From the NCBI RefSeq assembly GCF_963169125.1, contig NC_084796.1:84837888-84901887 (forward strand): a DNA stretch of 64,000 bases. The letters are read 5' to 3'. This document shows positions 46,831 through 56,538 of this stretch, in pieces (within the stretch, counting starts at the first letter, position 1; each line of letters starts with the position of its first letter). The translations under genes and the position numbers were made by a program. Under the pieces are notes generated by a model. That model was given only the letters and a program-made list of their open reading frames with translations. It did no database searches and was not told the origin of the DNA. The DNA comes from Humulus lupulus. Taxonomy: Eukaryota > Streptophyta > Magnoliopsida > Rosales > Cannabaceae.

Positions 46831-47441
46831 AACCTTTGTGTTTGTTTGAATTGTTTAAATAGTATAGTTATATATCTTGAATGTTCTGGGATTTTCTGAG
46901 TGCAGGTTTTATGAGATGTATGAAAATTGGTTGTTTGGCGCAACCAATGTGCTTGAATTCCTGTTATGGTTATTATTGGGAATTGTATGATAGGGTTGGA
47001 ACCTATTCAATACCCTAATGACCGATAGTGATACCTACCTTAGGTCGACTTGTTATTAGTTTAGTATATTTGTGTGAAAGGCTATTCTTACTAAGCGTTT
47101 TCGCTTACCTAGTTGTTTCATGTTGTAGGTAAGTGCAAAAGCAAAGTGGAGCAGTGCGTCGGAGTACGCTTGTGGATATGTACATGTGGCCTGACCTAGG
47201 GAAGTTTTTGATGGAACACCATTTTGAAAAGAAAAGTTGGGAGCTTGTTATGTCTTTTATGACATTTGTTTTGCTATAACTCTGTAAAAGAGTAGTTGTA
47301 ATTATGTTTGCTAAACTAAAAGTGTGCACACATGACCTTTTTTTAACAAAAAATTATATGGATTTTCTGTACAATGAGTTAAAAGTAAAAAGTTTAAATT
47401 TCTGCATGATTTTGGTCTTGTATGTTTTGAGGGTCGTTACA

Positions 47442-47823
47442 CAATTACTCTCCATGGGAGACGAGATATGTATTTATTATTATTATTTTTAAATTTTTTA
47501 CTTATCATGTCTCACATGGGGAGATGCATGGGAAACATGATATGTTTTTTTATTTATATGTTTTTCATGTGATATATATTTATTTTTATTTTTTATTTCA
47601 ATTTTCAGCTTTTCACGTGATATGCATTTTTTTTTAATTTTCAATTAATGTATATTATTTAAAATAAAATTAGTACATAATATATTTGATAAAAAAACAT
47701 TTTTATAATTCAAGATCGCATCACTGTTCTTCAAAAAATGTAAAGGCAAAGCTGATAAAAATATTGAAATTTGAATATTTCTAATAACTAAATTCACTCG
47801 CAATAATAAAAATAAATCTACAA
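47442..47823. other. Left-central arm of element E
   Basis: After the D target duplication, E resumes with TACTCTCCATGGGAGACGAG and then T-rich DNA. No gene is present. CATGGGGAGATGCATGGG near 47515 echoes inverted words in the right arm of E. Confidence 0.55.
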
Positions 47824-47876
47824 GGAAAATTTGACTTTTAATGCATTAAATGAGAAGGTATAACAAAATGATACCA
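47824..47876 (+). repeat. Left terminal inverted repeat of M
   Basis: About 50 bp that align, with gaps, to the reverse complement of 55163-55214. The shared parts are GAAATTTGACTT, AATGCAT, GAAGG and ATACC. Confidence 0.75.
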
Positions 47877-48307
47877 AGCTAAAAAAAATCACATTTTTAT
47901 TCTAGTATTCCTTGGATTCCCAGAATGCCACTATCATAAATTTCCCTCTCTTTTTCTCCAATTGTCTTCTCCCTCTCTAACTCTCACGTTTTCCCTTTCT
48001 ATCTCTCAAGCTCTCATACACAAAAAAAAAAAAAAAAAACCAAGGCAACTTAATCTATACAAATTTTCGAGCTTGGATTTCAGGGGGCAAGTTGTGAATC
48101 CTTTCAAGGCAAGAACTTCATTTTGGATTTCAGATAAAAATTGTATGGGTAAATATATATTTGTCACATGTATTAAGGAAACTTGTTTATCAACATTGCT
48201 TTTGCTATTTAGAACATATATGTGTATGCCTTCATGTGTTATTGCAATTTTTCACTTTCGGAATGAATTTTCGTTCCATTCTTAGTTTCTTTCTGGGATT
48301 TTTGTCT

Positions 48308-48590
48308 GCCTCGATGAGACTCGATGGTCCACGATGGACCTCAATAAAACCGTCACACATTTAGGTAAAGTTACTACCTCGATGAGACTCGATGGTCCTC
48401 GATAAAACCTTCACACATTTAGGAAAAATGGGTAACTCGATGGTCCTCGATGGACCTTGATAGAGGCATAGAACTCAATGTATGTAGTATATACCTTAAT
48501 GGGACTCGATGGGCTCATAAGAATCTTTTTGGGCTGTCTGCCTCAATGTACCTCGGTTGTACTCGATAGACCTCGATAGGTTAACCTCTA
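48308..48590 (+). repeat. CCTCGATGG-type short repeats, block 1 of M
   Basis: About fifteen copies of a 9-12 bp word (CTCGATGAGA, CTCGATGGTC, CCTCGATAGA) lie just upstream of the transposase reading frame. The orientation is opposite to the TATCGAGG form in blocks 2 and 3. Confidence 0.88.
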
Positions 48591-48632
48591 TATAAATTGA
48601 TTTTTTGTTGTTTTATGTTATAGGTTTAATTT

Positions 48633-51144
48633 TTGACATATTTTTTTGATACAGATTCGTCTGTTTCCATATTTGTTGCATTTAATGGTGTTTGGGAACT
48701 GGAAAATAGGGATTGGATTTTTAGGGATGCTAAAAATCAAGTTCTGCCTTTGGAGAAGGGTGTGACGTATGAACAGCTACTTGACATTCTGTACGATGAG
48801 CTTGAAGTGGATAAATTTGTGCATGACTTCAAAAATGAGGTCCCGTACACATGCCTATCATAATCCATCAAACCTACCGTTATGTAAAATGATAGGCATG
48901 TGCTGTATTCATTGGGTTAGCATCGAAATCTGTAGAGAAGTTAATTCCTCTATGTGTGACATTTGTTAAGAAGGGATGTATAAGAAATGCATCAGCCTCT
49001 CCTAGCGTTAATAAAGACGTTCGATTTGAAGAGAAAGGAACTCAAAGTGAGGTTGGGACATTTGTTTCTGAGACAAATCCAGACGTTATAGTCCATGATG
49101 ATATCCCTGTTATAGATCCGCCATATTTGCATGACACATCGGAGTACGACCCCTATGGCTACAATTCTTATGTCAACGACGATCCTGTTGTTGATGCAGC
49201 AGATCTTGGTGGGCCAGATATTAGGGAAGATTTTCCAACACAAAGTTTAGATGTTATGGTAGTTTAGGAGCGCTGAATAGAAGATTGGCAAACACCTGGG
49301 ACCAGTAATAGTCTTCTAAGTCCAAGTATAACTGATGATAGTTTTAGATGGAGCTCTCCATTGGACTTAGGTGAAGATCGTAGAACATGGAGTGCTCCCA
49401 TGTTCACCAAAGAGGATATAGAAGCCTCACATAAACATCTTTCCTCAACCGGCAAAGCTTTAGGAGAATTGCACCTTGGCAAGTACTTTTTAAACAAGCT
49501 TGAATTGAAAACCAAAGCATCCATATTTACGATAAAGAATAATTTTGAGTTTATGGTGAAGAAATCTGGGATTGATGTGTGGTACATTATTTGCAAGGAT
49601 CCTGATTGTGGTTGGAGATTGAGGGGTAAGAAAAAAAAGTGATATGAAATGTTCGAGATTATTGTATACAGCAAAGTACACACTTGCTCACAAGAAATTC
49701 GAGATAAGGACCACCGTCAAGCATCACTGTGGGTTGTTTTCTACCTAATCAAGAGGAAATTTGCTACCGATGGTACTCGGTACATGGAAAACAACATAAG
49801 GGATGACTTGAAGCACCATTTTGGGGTCGAAATGAGCTATGTATATCAGAGGGACACCTGAGGAATCATACTCCAAGTTACCTGGATACCTGTGTTAGTT
49901 GGAGCATAAGAGCCCAGGTACAATTACTTATTTTGTAGTAGAAGATGGTTGTTTCTTGTATTGCTTCTTTTCCCTCGGTGTTTCTAGGCATGGATTCCAA
50001 TACTGTCATCCTGTAATTTATGTGAATGACACATTCTAGAAGAATAAGTACGGTCGCCACATGCTCCGTGCTGTTACGTTGGATGCAAACAACCAATTAT
50101 TTCCAATTTTGTTTGCATTGGTTGACAGTGAGAGCCATAACTCTTGGACTTATTTCATTAGAAAATTGAAGGAAGCCATAAGGGACGTTGAGAACCTAGC
50201 TTTTGTATCGGACAAGCATAAAAGCATTAATCATGCTTTGGAGCTTGTGTTCCCAGATCCCTATCACGGTGGATGTTACCACCACATCTGTATGAATGTG
50301 GTGGCAAAATTCAAAACTGACCACTGTCAAGACATCATGGGGTGTCCATCGTACGCGTTTCAAAGAATGTAATTTCACAAGTTCTTTGACAAGATTAAGG
50401 TAATTGATCCGCCCATTGCTCAATATCTTGAGGAATTGGTTTTGAAAGCTGGAGTAGCGCTTCTTTTCCTGGTAACCTATACAATATCATGACGAGTAAC
50501 TACGCAGAAAGCTTTAACATTAAAACCAAGGAGGCAAGGAGCTTTCCAATTGCCACTTTTCTAGAATTCATAAGATTCACTCTTCAATCTTGGTTTGTTG
50601 ATAGACGTGAAAGAGCTGCAAAAGCAACAATTGTGTTATCACCTAAGATGGAAAAGGATGTGAAACAAATAGGTGAGAAAGAAATTTCCTGGATGTCCAA
50701 GTCCTTCATTATCATGAATTTCTTGTGCTCGATGGTAATAGTGATGGTCAGGTGAACTTGGCCAGAAAATCATGCTCTTGTTGCATGTTCCAAACCATTG
50801 GGATACCCTGTGTACATGCTTTTGCTGCAGCCAGAAAAAGAAGCATAAGCATTTACTCATTGTGTTCCCCTTACTATAGAATCGAGGTATTGAAGGACAC
50901 TTATAAAGAAACTACTTACATTGTTGGGAACAATTACGAATGGGTAATCCTTGATCACATCAGAGATATGGTTGTCGGCATCCCCATTGTGAAAACTCCT
51001 GTAGGAAGGCCCATGAAGCAGAAAGTGGGAAGGCGAAAGACAAACCGCTATGCTTCATGCGGGGAAAAGATCGTGAAGCCACGTAAGTGTAGCAGATGTG
51101 GTGGTAGTGGGCACAACAGGAAGTCATGTAAGGCTTGCCTTTAA
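48633..51144 (+). pseudogene. mudrA-like MULE transposase pseudogene
   Basis: Pieces in several frames form one transposase. The N-terminal part is at 48633-48863 (FVAFNGVWELENRDWIF). After a frameshift an acidic linker follows (48956-49267). The MuDR DNA-binding part is at 49361-49642 (KASIFTIKNNFEFMVKKSG, CKDPDCGWRLRGK). The catalytic MULE domain is at about 49990-50370: YVNDTF (a stop follows) KNKYG, then LDANNQLFPILFALVDSE and SDKHKSINHAL. YAESFN is near 50505. A SWIM zinc finger (CSCCMFQTIGIPCVHAFA, near 50770) and a CCHC knuckle (CSRCGGSGHNRKSC, near 51090) end it. The first catalytic Asp of the DGT motif appears changed (NDT). Several stops and shifts show it is dead. Confidence 0.88.
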
Positions 51145-51289
51145 AAAAATTGTGTTATGTAATTATTCAATTGATTTTGCTGCATTTATTATGTTCAAGT
51201 ACCTCTTCTAATACTTTGTTGGTTTTTATCTAAATAAATAGCTCTTCACAAAAAATTTGTTGTCTGCCTTGTTAGAATTTGATAGGCCT

Positions 51290-51510
51290 GGATTGATCTT
51301 GACACAGTAGTGAGTCTGCCTCGATAGGCCTTCATCTGGACCCATCAAGGCAAATCGAGTCCTATCGAGGCAGATTTTGTTATGTATTATTATGACCCTA
51401 TCGAGGTCAATCGAGTCCAATCGAGGCCTATCAATGTAGATTTGTTTAAGCATTATTTTACCTATCGAGGCTTATTGAGGCAGTTCATTTGATCCATCGA
51501 GTTTTGTCAA
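51290..51510 (+). repeat. TATCGAGGC short repeats, block 2 of M
   Basis: About a dozen copies of CTATCGAGGC or related words fill the space between the transposase end and the Ulp1 gene end. The intergenic region is otherwise AT-rich without genes. Confidence 0.85.
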
Positions 51511-51650
51511 GGCAGACACATTATATGAATTTAGTAGTTTTTTTATTTAATAACTTTTTCAAAAACATAATGTTTGATAAAAAAAACAATATACAAAACT
51601 AACTATAAATTATACTATACAAGAGGTGTATCAAGAAAATGTAAAGAGCA

Positions 51651-54177
51651 TCACGGTGACAAATTCTGATAGAATAAGTCCACACACCACTTGGTCCTGA
51701 AATGCTGGATGTTCTCATTGATAATGTTATCGAGTGGTAGCTTGGAAACCAAATGCTCAATATATATTTATGTCAAATAGACAACAATCCCCACTGCATA
51801 TAAACAATTTTGTGTTAATACAAGATAAAAATAACTTTAATATTCAGAATTCAAAAAACACTAATTAAATAGGGAAATACCTTGTCTTAGTCTGAGGACA
51901 CTCCTCAGGAGAAATACAACAATACGAAAAAGGTTTTGTTCTCTGCTCAGGATATGTCTGGAGGTCGTCAAACATGCCAAAACACCATAACAACGAAGGC
52001 AACAATAAGCACCAAGGCTTGATAACTTCCTCTAACAGAGTCGGACTAAGCACGCTATGGTTGGAATCATAAATGTTGATGCACCATGTTGAAATGGAGA
52101 CTTCAATGGTGATCCAATGTCCAGCTTTCTCGACGTGCAAGGAAGAATATACTTCACTCACATTTTGCCAGGATATGAGGAATTAATTATCATCGCCCTT
52201 CAGCATTTTCAGCACATCTTCATCCCATGTATACTTACTGTCGTTCTCTCTGAAATGATTCCAACGACCTAGGCACACTTCGGGGAAGGTGGTGTTCATG
52301 ATCGCAGCATCCTGCCGAAATGCGGCATGATAAAAGTGGTGTCGACGGCGTAGCATGTGCAGAGTGACTTCAATATGCTGAAAAAACATAAAAAATTGGT
52401 AGTACCATCAATATATTGAAAACATAAATGTAATTTACATACCAAATACCAAAGCCAATTCTGGATTTTGTACAACTGCAAGAACCATGCCACACTGTGC
52501 GTCCAAGTATGGACATTCCAATCTCTCTTGTTGTCGATCTTCCCGATGATCCACTTATGGAAGCTCTTCTCCTGCTGCGGGTCACACTTCCTCAAAGGTT
52601 TAGTAACTAGCCCGTATTTATCTACTCTCATCCTCTTCGTTGGGTTGGTGAAGTCATCAAAACGCTTGGGCCTGCGTTTCTTCCTGACAACTTCAAGGCC
52701 AGATACCTCCTCAGGTTGTAGTACTCACACATTAGGACTGTCGACGTCACTAGCAACTAGAGATGTCTGGGCCTATGGAGTGGAGGGTGGATCATCGGGC
52801 TTGCAGTCCTCAGGCAAGATATCAGACTCTGTATCTGATTTTAAGTTGGTGGATCAACCTGAGACCACTGAAATCAGCTGCGCCAACAAAGCCATGATCG
52901 TAGTCTGATTCTGAAGTAAGGTTCTTTGACCCTCCTCAACCCTCTTGAGCTTCTACATCAACTGCTGATAATTAGGCTGGGCATCCTGACTAGAGGAAGG
53001 TCCACATGCCTGTGAAGTGCCCTCATCAACCATCGACACATCCTCATAAAAAATGGAAGCTTCCTTTGCAATCTCTGCCAGCTTCTCTGCCTCCTTCTCA
53101 GGCACTACTTCCTCCGCTTCTGTCCCAGCCTCCACTACAGTTGATTCCAACTCAGAGAATAACCTGGAATCAACGTTTGGGAGGCTATTGTAGTAGACTA
53201 CCTCACCAGGACGTCCCTTCAGCATGGAAAATAATACTAAATGCATGGTCGAATAACATGTGTCAGAAAAACTTTAATAAAATAAACTGTTATTCAATTA
53301 ATTTGTGACATTTAACAGGATAAATTGGAACTTACTCGACGCTTGGTGAATATAGGAACCAACTCAGTTGTCGAAAGAGTAATGTCGGTCTTTGTAGCCT
53401 AGCTAAGCATCCTGTGAATCTGGTTCCCATTATTCTCACAGAACTTACTCCCGATAGCTGGCATGGCCTTAAAAGCCCAGTACAGAAGTGCGGGGGCATA
53501 GCCAAAGAAACTGTACTTCGACTCCTTATGTTTTTTGCTCGAACCCTCTTTCTTATTCTCCTCGTAATGTTTCAATTGCTTCTGAATGTCCTTGTGAACT
53601 ACAGCTTCCCCCACAGATACTTGAAAAAGAAGTTAAGATCCTCAACCATCTTTAAGGAATCACCCCATATCGTCGTTGTCTTCTCTGGGGCATTGAGTAC
53701 CCCCTCTATCAAATAGCACAAACCCAACTTAAATGCATCTTCTGGGTTTGTCGAAGCCTTTAAAGCATCTTCCAACTGGCCAAAACTAACCTTTCAATCA
53801 CCATTAAAGTATTCCTGGATGATCCGATCACTTGAGAGATGCTCTCTCAACTCGTCTGGGGACGGGGTGTTCCCAAAATTCAGCCCAGTGACTAGGGAAA
53901 ACTCTGCAATCCCAAATCTGCAAAGAATGTTGCCCAAGTAGAATTGGCCCTCTTCATCCTTCTTGCTTTTCACCTTCCGCAACATAAGCGGATGCAGTAG
54001 AATCCCATAAAAAATAAATTTTTTATATTTGAAGAACTATCCCAACAGGCATGCCTCCGCCTGTTCAATTAGCCCATGCCTCTTAAACTACTCTATAAGG
54101 GTTTCCAAGTAAGCACTATCATTATAGGTGACACGACCCAAAAAGTGCTTCTCCAATGGCACAATGAATTCAGTCAT
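51651..54177 (-). pseudogene. DUF1985/Ulp1-like (C48) protease pseudogene of MULE M
   Basis: The minus-strand start is ATG at 54177 (MTEFIVPLEKHFLGRV), after a CAG acceptor. DUF1985-like text follows (YGILLHPLMLRKVK, CRFGIAEFSLVTGLNFG, FGQLEDALKASTNPEDAFKL, YAPALLYWAFKAMPAIG). Then comes an acidic linker (53246-52953) and the C48 peptidase part: HIEVTLHMLRRRHHFY, the catalytic His in AGHWITIEVSISTW, the Asp in NIYDSNHSV, and the Cys in SGDCC after an intron (51880-51794). The C-terminus (SKLPLDNIINENIQHF) ends at TGA 51651. It would remove SUMO-like proteins if active. Stops near 53794, 54025 and 54085 and a late frameshift indicate a pseudogene. The first residue after the catalytic Cys is C instead of the usual G. 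Confidence 0.82.
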
Positions 54178-54224
54178 CTGAAAAAGAAAAACCAAAAAAA
54201 ATGTTAAAAATACAATTTGGTAAC

Positions 54225-54740
54225 TATCAAGGACCATCGAGGCATGTCAAGGCCCATCGAGGTTTACAAAATTCAAATAGCATATACACTATAGAGGTCT
54301 GTCGAAGCCTATCGAGACTTGTCGAGGAAGCACACAAAATTGATGCTGACCATTACTATCGAGGCCTATCGAGACATATCGAGGACTATCGAGGCCCATG
54401 TAAAATAAAAAAATGCATAGGTCTATCGAGGCCAATCAAGGCAATGCAAAATCATAATATATCTACCTCTATCAAGGCCCATCGAGGCGTATCGCGGCAA
54501 TGTACAATGCTAATATATTTACCTCTATCGAGCCCTATCGAGGCAATGTAAAATAATAATATATCTACCTTAATTGAGGCCTATCGAGGCAGTTGCTAAA
54601 TCAACAATATTACTTATTCTATCGAGGTATATCGAGGCACACTAAAATTGAATATACCTAATAGCATCGACGCCTATCAATGTCAATCTATGAACATTAA
54701 AAAATAGATTCTAACATATACTATCGAGGCGGGTCAAAAT
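54225..54740 (+). repeat. TATCGAGGC short repeats, block 3 of M
   Basis: More than twenty copies of CTATCGAGGCC or near relatives (TGTCGAGG, CATCGAGG, TATCAAGG) lie within about 500 bp upstream of the Ulp1 gene start, partly as larger units with an AATGTAAAATAATAATATAT spacer. Confidence 0.9.
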
Positions 54741-55162
54741 TTTTGAAAAAAAAACCCAGATTTCTCAGTTAACTAGCCCCGATCTATCCTATGAACAAAA
54801 CATCAACAAAAAACTAGACATGGTAGATTAAAAAGAAAACCCTCACCTTCGCGTACTTGGGAGTTGTTTCGCCTACTTCAGAGTTGTTTCGAAGCCTCTG
54901 GGTGTTTCCGGTGCCTTATCCGATGGTCAAGTGATGGTTTCGACTGAAGACCTTCTCCGACAATGCTCTGTTTTCGTTGGGTTCCGACAGATTCAAATAT
55001 GGATTTTGAGAGTTTTTTGGTTCGGGACCGAGAGTGAGAAAGAATATATAGAGATCGAGAGAGAAGAGAGAAAGAGAGAGAGAGAGAGAGTGGGAACAAA
55101 TGGCAGGGGTATTTGGGGAACTAAGGCAAATAATAGGACCAAAATGAGATTTGTATAGTGAT

Positions 55163-55214
55163 AGGGTATTTTTTAAATACGATCCCCTTCTATGCATTTA
55201 AAGTCAAATTTCCC
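55163..55214 (-). repeat. Right terminal inverted repeat of M
   Basis: Ends in AAGTCAAATTTCCC at 55214, followed by the duplication ATCTACAA. It matches the left terminus in inverse orientation. Confidence 0.75.
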
Positions 55215-55222
55215 ATCTACAA

Positions 55223-56137
55223 TAATAATTATCTAATCACAAAACTTAAGAGAAACTCAATAATTTCCCGAAATTTAAAACATAATAAAGCATAACCAAA
55301 GAGAATATTATACATGAATAATCTATGTGTCTTGATAAACATGAACAACAATAACAATACACCTATAATCAATCTAAAATCACAAAATCAACACAAGCAT
55401 TGCCACAAATCTTGCCCTGTCCTTGCGCACCCATCCTCACCAGCCCTGCCCCGTCCTCTGCGCCCAACGTCGCCACACGCCCAGCTCTGCTGCAAGCCCA
55501 GATTGTCCGACACATCCAAAAGAAACAAAAGATAGAGTGAGATAGAAACAAAGAGATAGAGAAGAGAGAAGAGAAGAAACTATAAATGAAGAAGTTATGA
55601 GAGTTTGAGAGAAAAATATGAGGTAGGTGGCTAATAGAAGAGAAAGCGAGGTTATGAGAGAAAGTTTAGGGTTTTGTTTTGTTTTCATTTGAATTTATTT
55701 ATTTAATATAAAAGTGGTAGCTGGAAACGTGATACGATGAGAGGAGAGAGAGATAAAGTTATATGGGTTCTTTTAATTTTTTATTAATTATTTAACTTTT
55801 TTGATATAATAATAGGAAACGTGTGATAGGAGAGAAGAGAGAAAGTTACGGGTGACAGTTTGCTTTTTTGCTTTTTTTTAAAAAAAAAAATTAATACACA
55901 TCTTACGTTTCGCATAGGGAGACATGACAAGCCTTTAAGGTCTCCCATGGGGATACATGAGATGTCTCCACATATAATGTCTCTCATGCCTTTTAATGTC
56001 TTACAATGTTAAACATGACAAAAAACACTCATTGACTCCAAAAATAAGACATAAAATACACATTCACATTTTTAATGTCTTAAACCTATAATGTAAGACA
56101 TTATAGGGAGTCATTAAAAATCATTTTTCTTGTAGTG
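55223..56137. other. Right arm of element E, non-coding
   Basis: AT-rich DNA with GA-rich tracts (55530-55590 and 55740-55850), a C-rich stretch (55400-55510), and inverted echoes of the left arm (GGTCTCCCATGGGG near 55940). It ends CATTTTTCTTGTAGTG at 56137. I see no gene. Short frames here are low-complexity. Confidence 0.55.
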
Positions 56138-56538
56138 GACATAACTCATAGGGCTGACGCACCAAGAGGTCCATGTGGGCTAGAGGAGGATTTACTAGGT
56201 TATGCTTTACAAGTTATCTCTTAGAAATGTTGCTTTATTTGTTATGATGAATTTTCAGATAAAGTGTATGAGATTATGAAATGTCTATGTTATGTCATTT
56301 TAAGTTATGTACGTTTAGAATATTTTTGTATTGCACTTGTATGAATTATTGTTCATGTTTGTACTTTCTTACTATGCTTTTAGCTCATCCCCTGACTATT
56401 CCCCATTTTAGGTAGGCTATAGGTTTTTTGTTTGGCACACATGATGATCTAGGGAGTTCCATAGTAAAAATATGTATGTCGTGGGTTGTGAATAAACAAA
56501 AAATGATCTAGAAACGCCAATAGACATTTTATGAATTT

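Larger units (their letters stand above)
17347..47441 (+). mobile_element. Solo LTR D (about 4.2 kb), interrupted by element B
   Basis: D begins TGTAACATCTCGTG at 17347 and ends GGGTCGTTACA at 47441. The flanks are CAATG (17342-17346) and CAATT (47442-47446), a 5-bp duplication with one mismatch. Its two arms (17347-18418 and 44334-47441) are separated by B and total about 4.2 kb. No primer site, gag or pol belongs to D, so it is a solo LTR from a long-LTR family. The left arm has a 24-G run and a CT-rich leader-like zone (18060-18260). The right arm has several repeats of a segment containing TGGGCAGC..CTGCCCA (44945-45340) and a minisatellite (46549-46830). Confidence 0.7.
47824..55214. mobile_element. 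Mutator-like element M with transposase and Ulp1 gene
   Basis: The left terminus starts GGAAAATTTGACTTTTAATG and the right, read inwards, GGGAAATTTGACTTTAAATG. An 8-bp duplication ATCTACAA abuts both (47816-47823 and 55215-55222); MULEs usually make 8-11 bp. Inside are a plus-strand mudrA-like transposase pseudogene (48633-51144) and a convergent minus-strand gene with DUF1985 and Ulp1/C48 protease text (54177-51651). A transposase plus Ulp1-like gene is the arrangement known from Kaonashi-type MULEs. Three blocks of short CTATCGAGG-like repeats lie on both sides of the genes. M is inserted in the right arm of CACTA element E. Stops and frameshifts in both genes indicate an inactive copy. Confidence 0.88.
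17201..56137. mobile_element. CACTA-type transposon E, hosting the nest
   Basis: The left end reads CACTACTAGAAAATG (17201). The right end, read inwards, is CACTACAAGAAAAATG (complement of 56122-56137). The 3-bp target duplication GAC lies on both sides (17198-17200 and 56138-56140), exactly the CACTA signature. Once D (with B, C and F) and M are removed, E itself is only about 1.4 kb: 17201-17346, 47442-47823 and 55223-56137. E has no transposase, so it was a non-autonomous element mobilised in trans. Its arms repeat words such as CTCCATGGGAGAC and TCTCCCATGGGGA in opposite orientation, giving it fold-back character. Confidence 0.82.
14313..56538 (+). mobile_element. LTR-like block G, outermost layer of the nest
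   Basis: The left arm (about 14313-17200) starts TGTAGCACACCAAT, a decayed TGTAACACCC-type LTR start. It has a GA/GT microsatellite near 14648-14680, a TATA-like CTTTATAAATGC near 15030 and a GA-rich leader-like segment (15085-15140). The right arm resumes at 56141 after the whole of E and runs to 56538, where H begins. It contains CCATTTTAGGTAGGC, similar in place and style to the near-3' segment of the other LTRs here. No protein domain is visible in either arm. That the arms were continuous is shown by the GAC duplication flanking E. Its own end is not in the window. Confidence 0.45.

Noticed and set aside
48633..51144. Transposase of E: I first read the genes between the CACTA ends as CACTA proteins
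   Set aside because: The text is MULE type (MuDR DNA-binding part, SWIM finger, CCHC knuckle) and lies inside a separate pair of terminal repeats with an 8-bp duplication, so it belongs to M, not to E.
54916..55197. Serine/leucine-rich minus-strand frames near the right end of M
   Set aside because: They translate a (GA)n microsatellite and terminal-repeat DNA.
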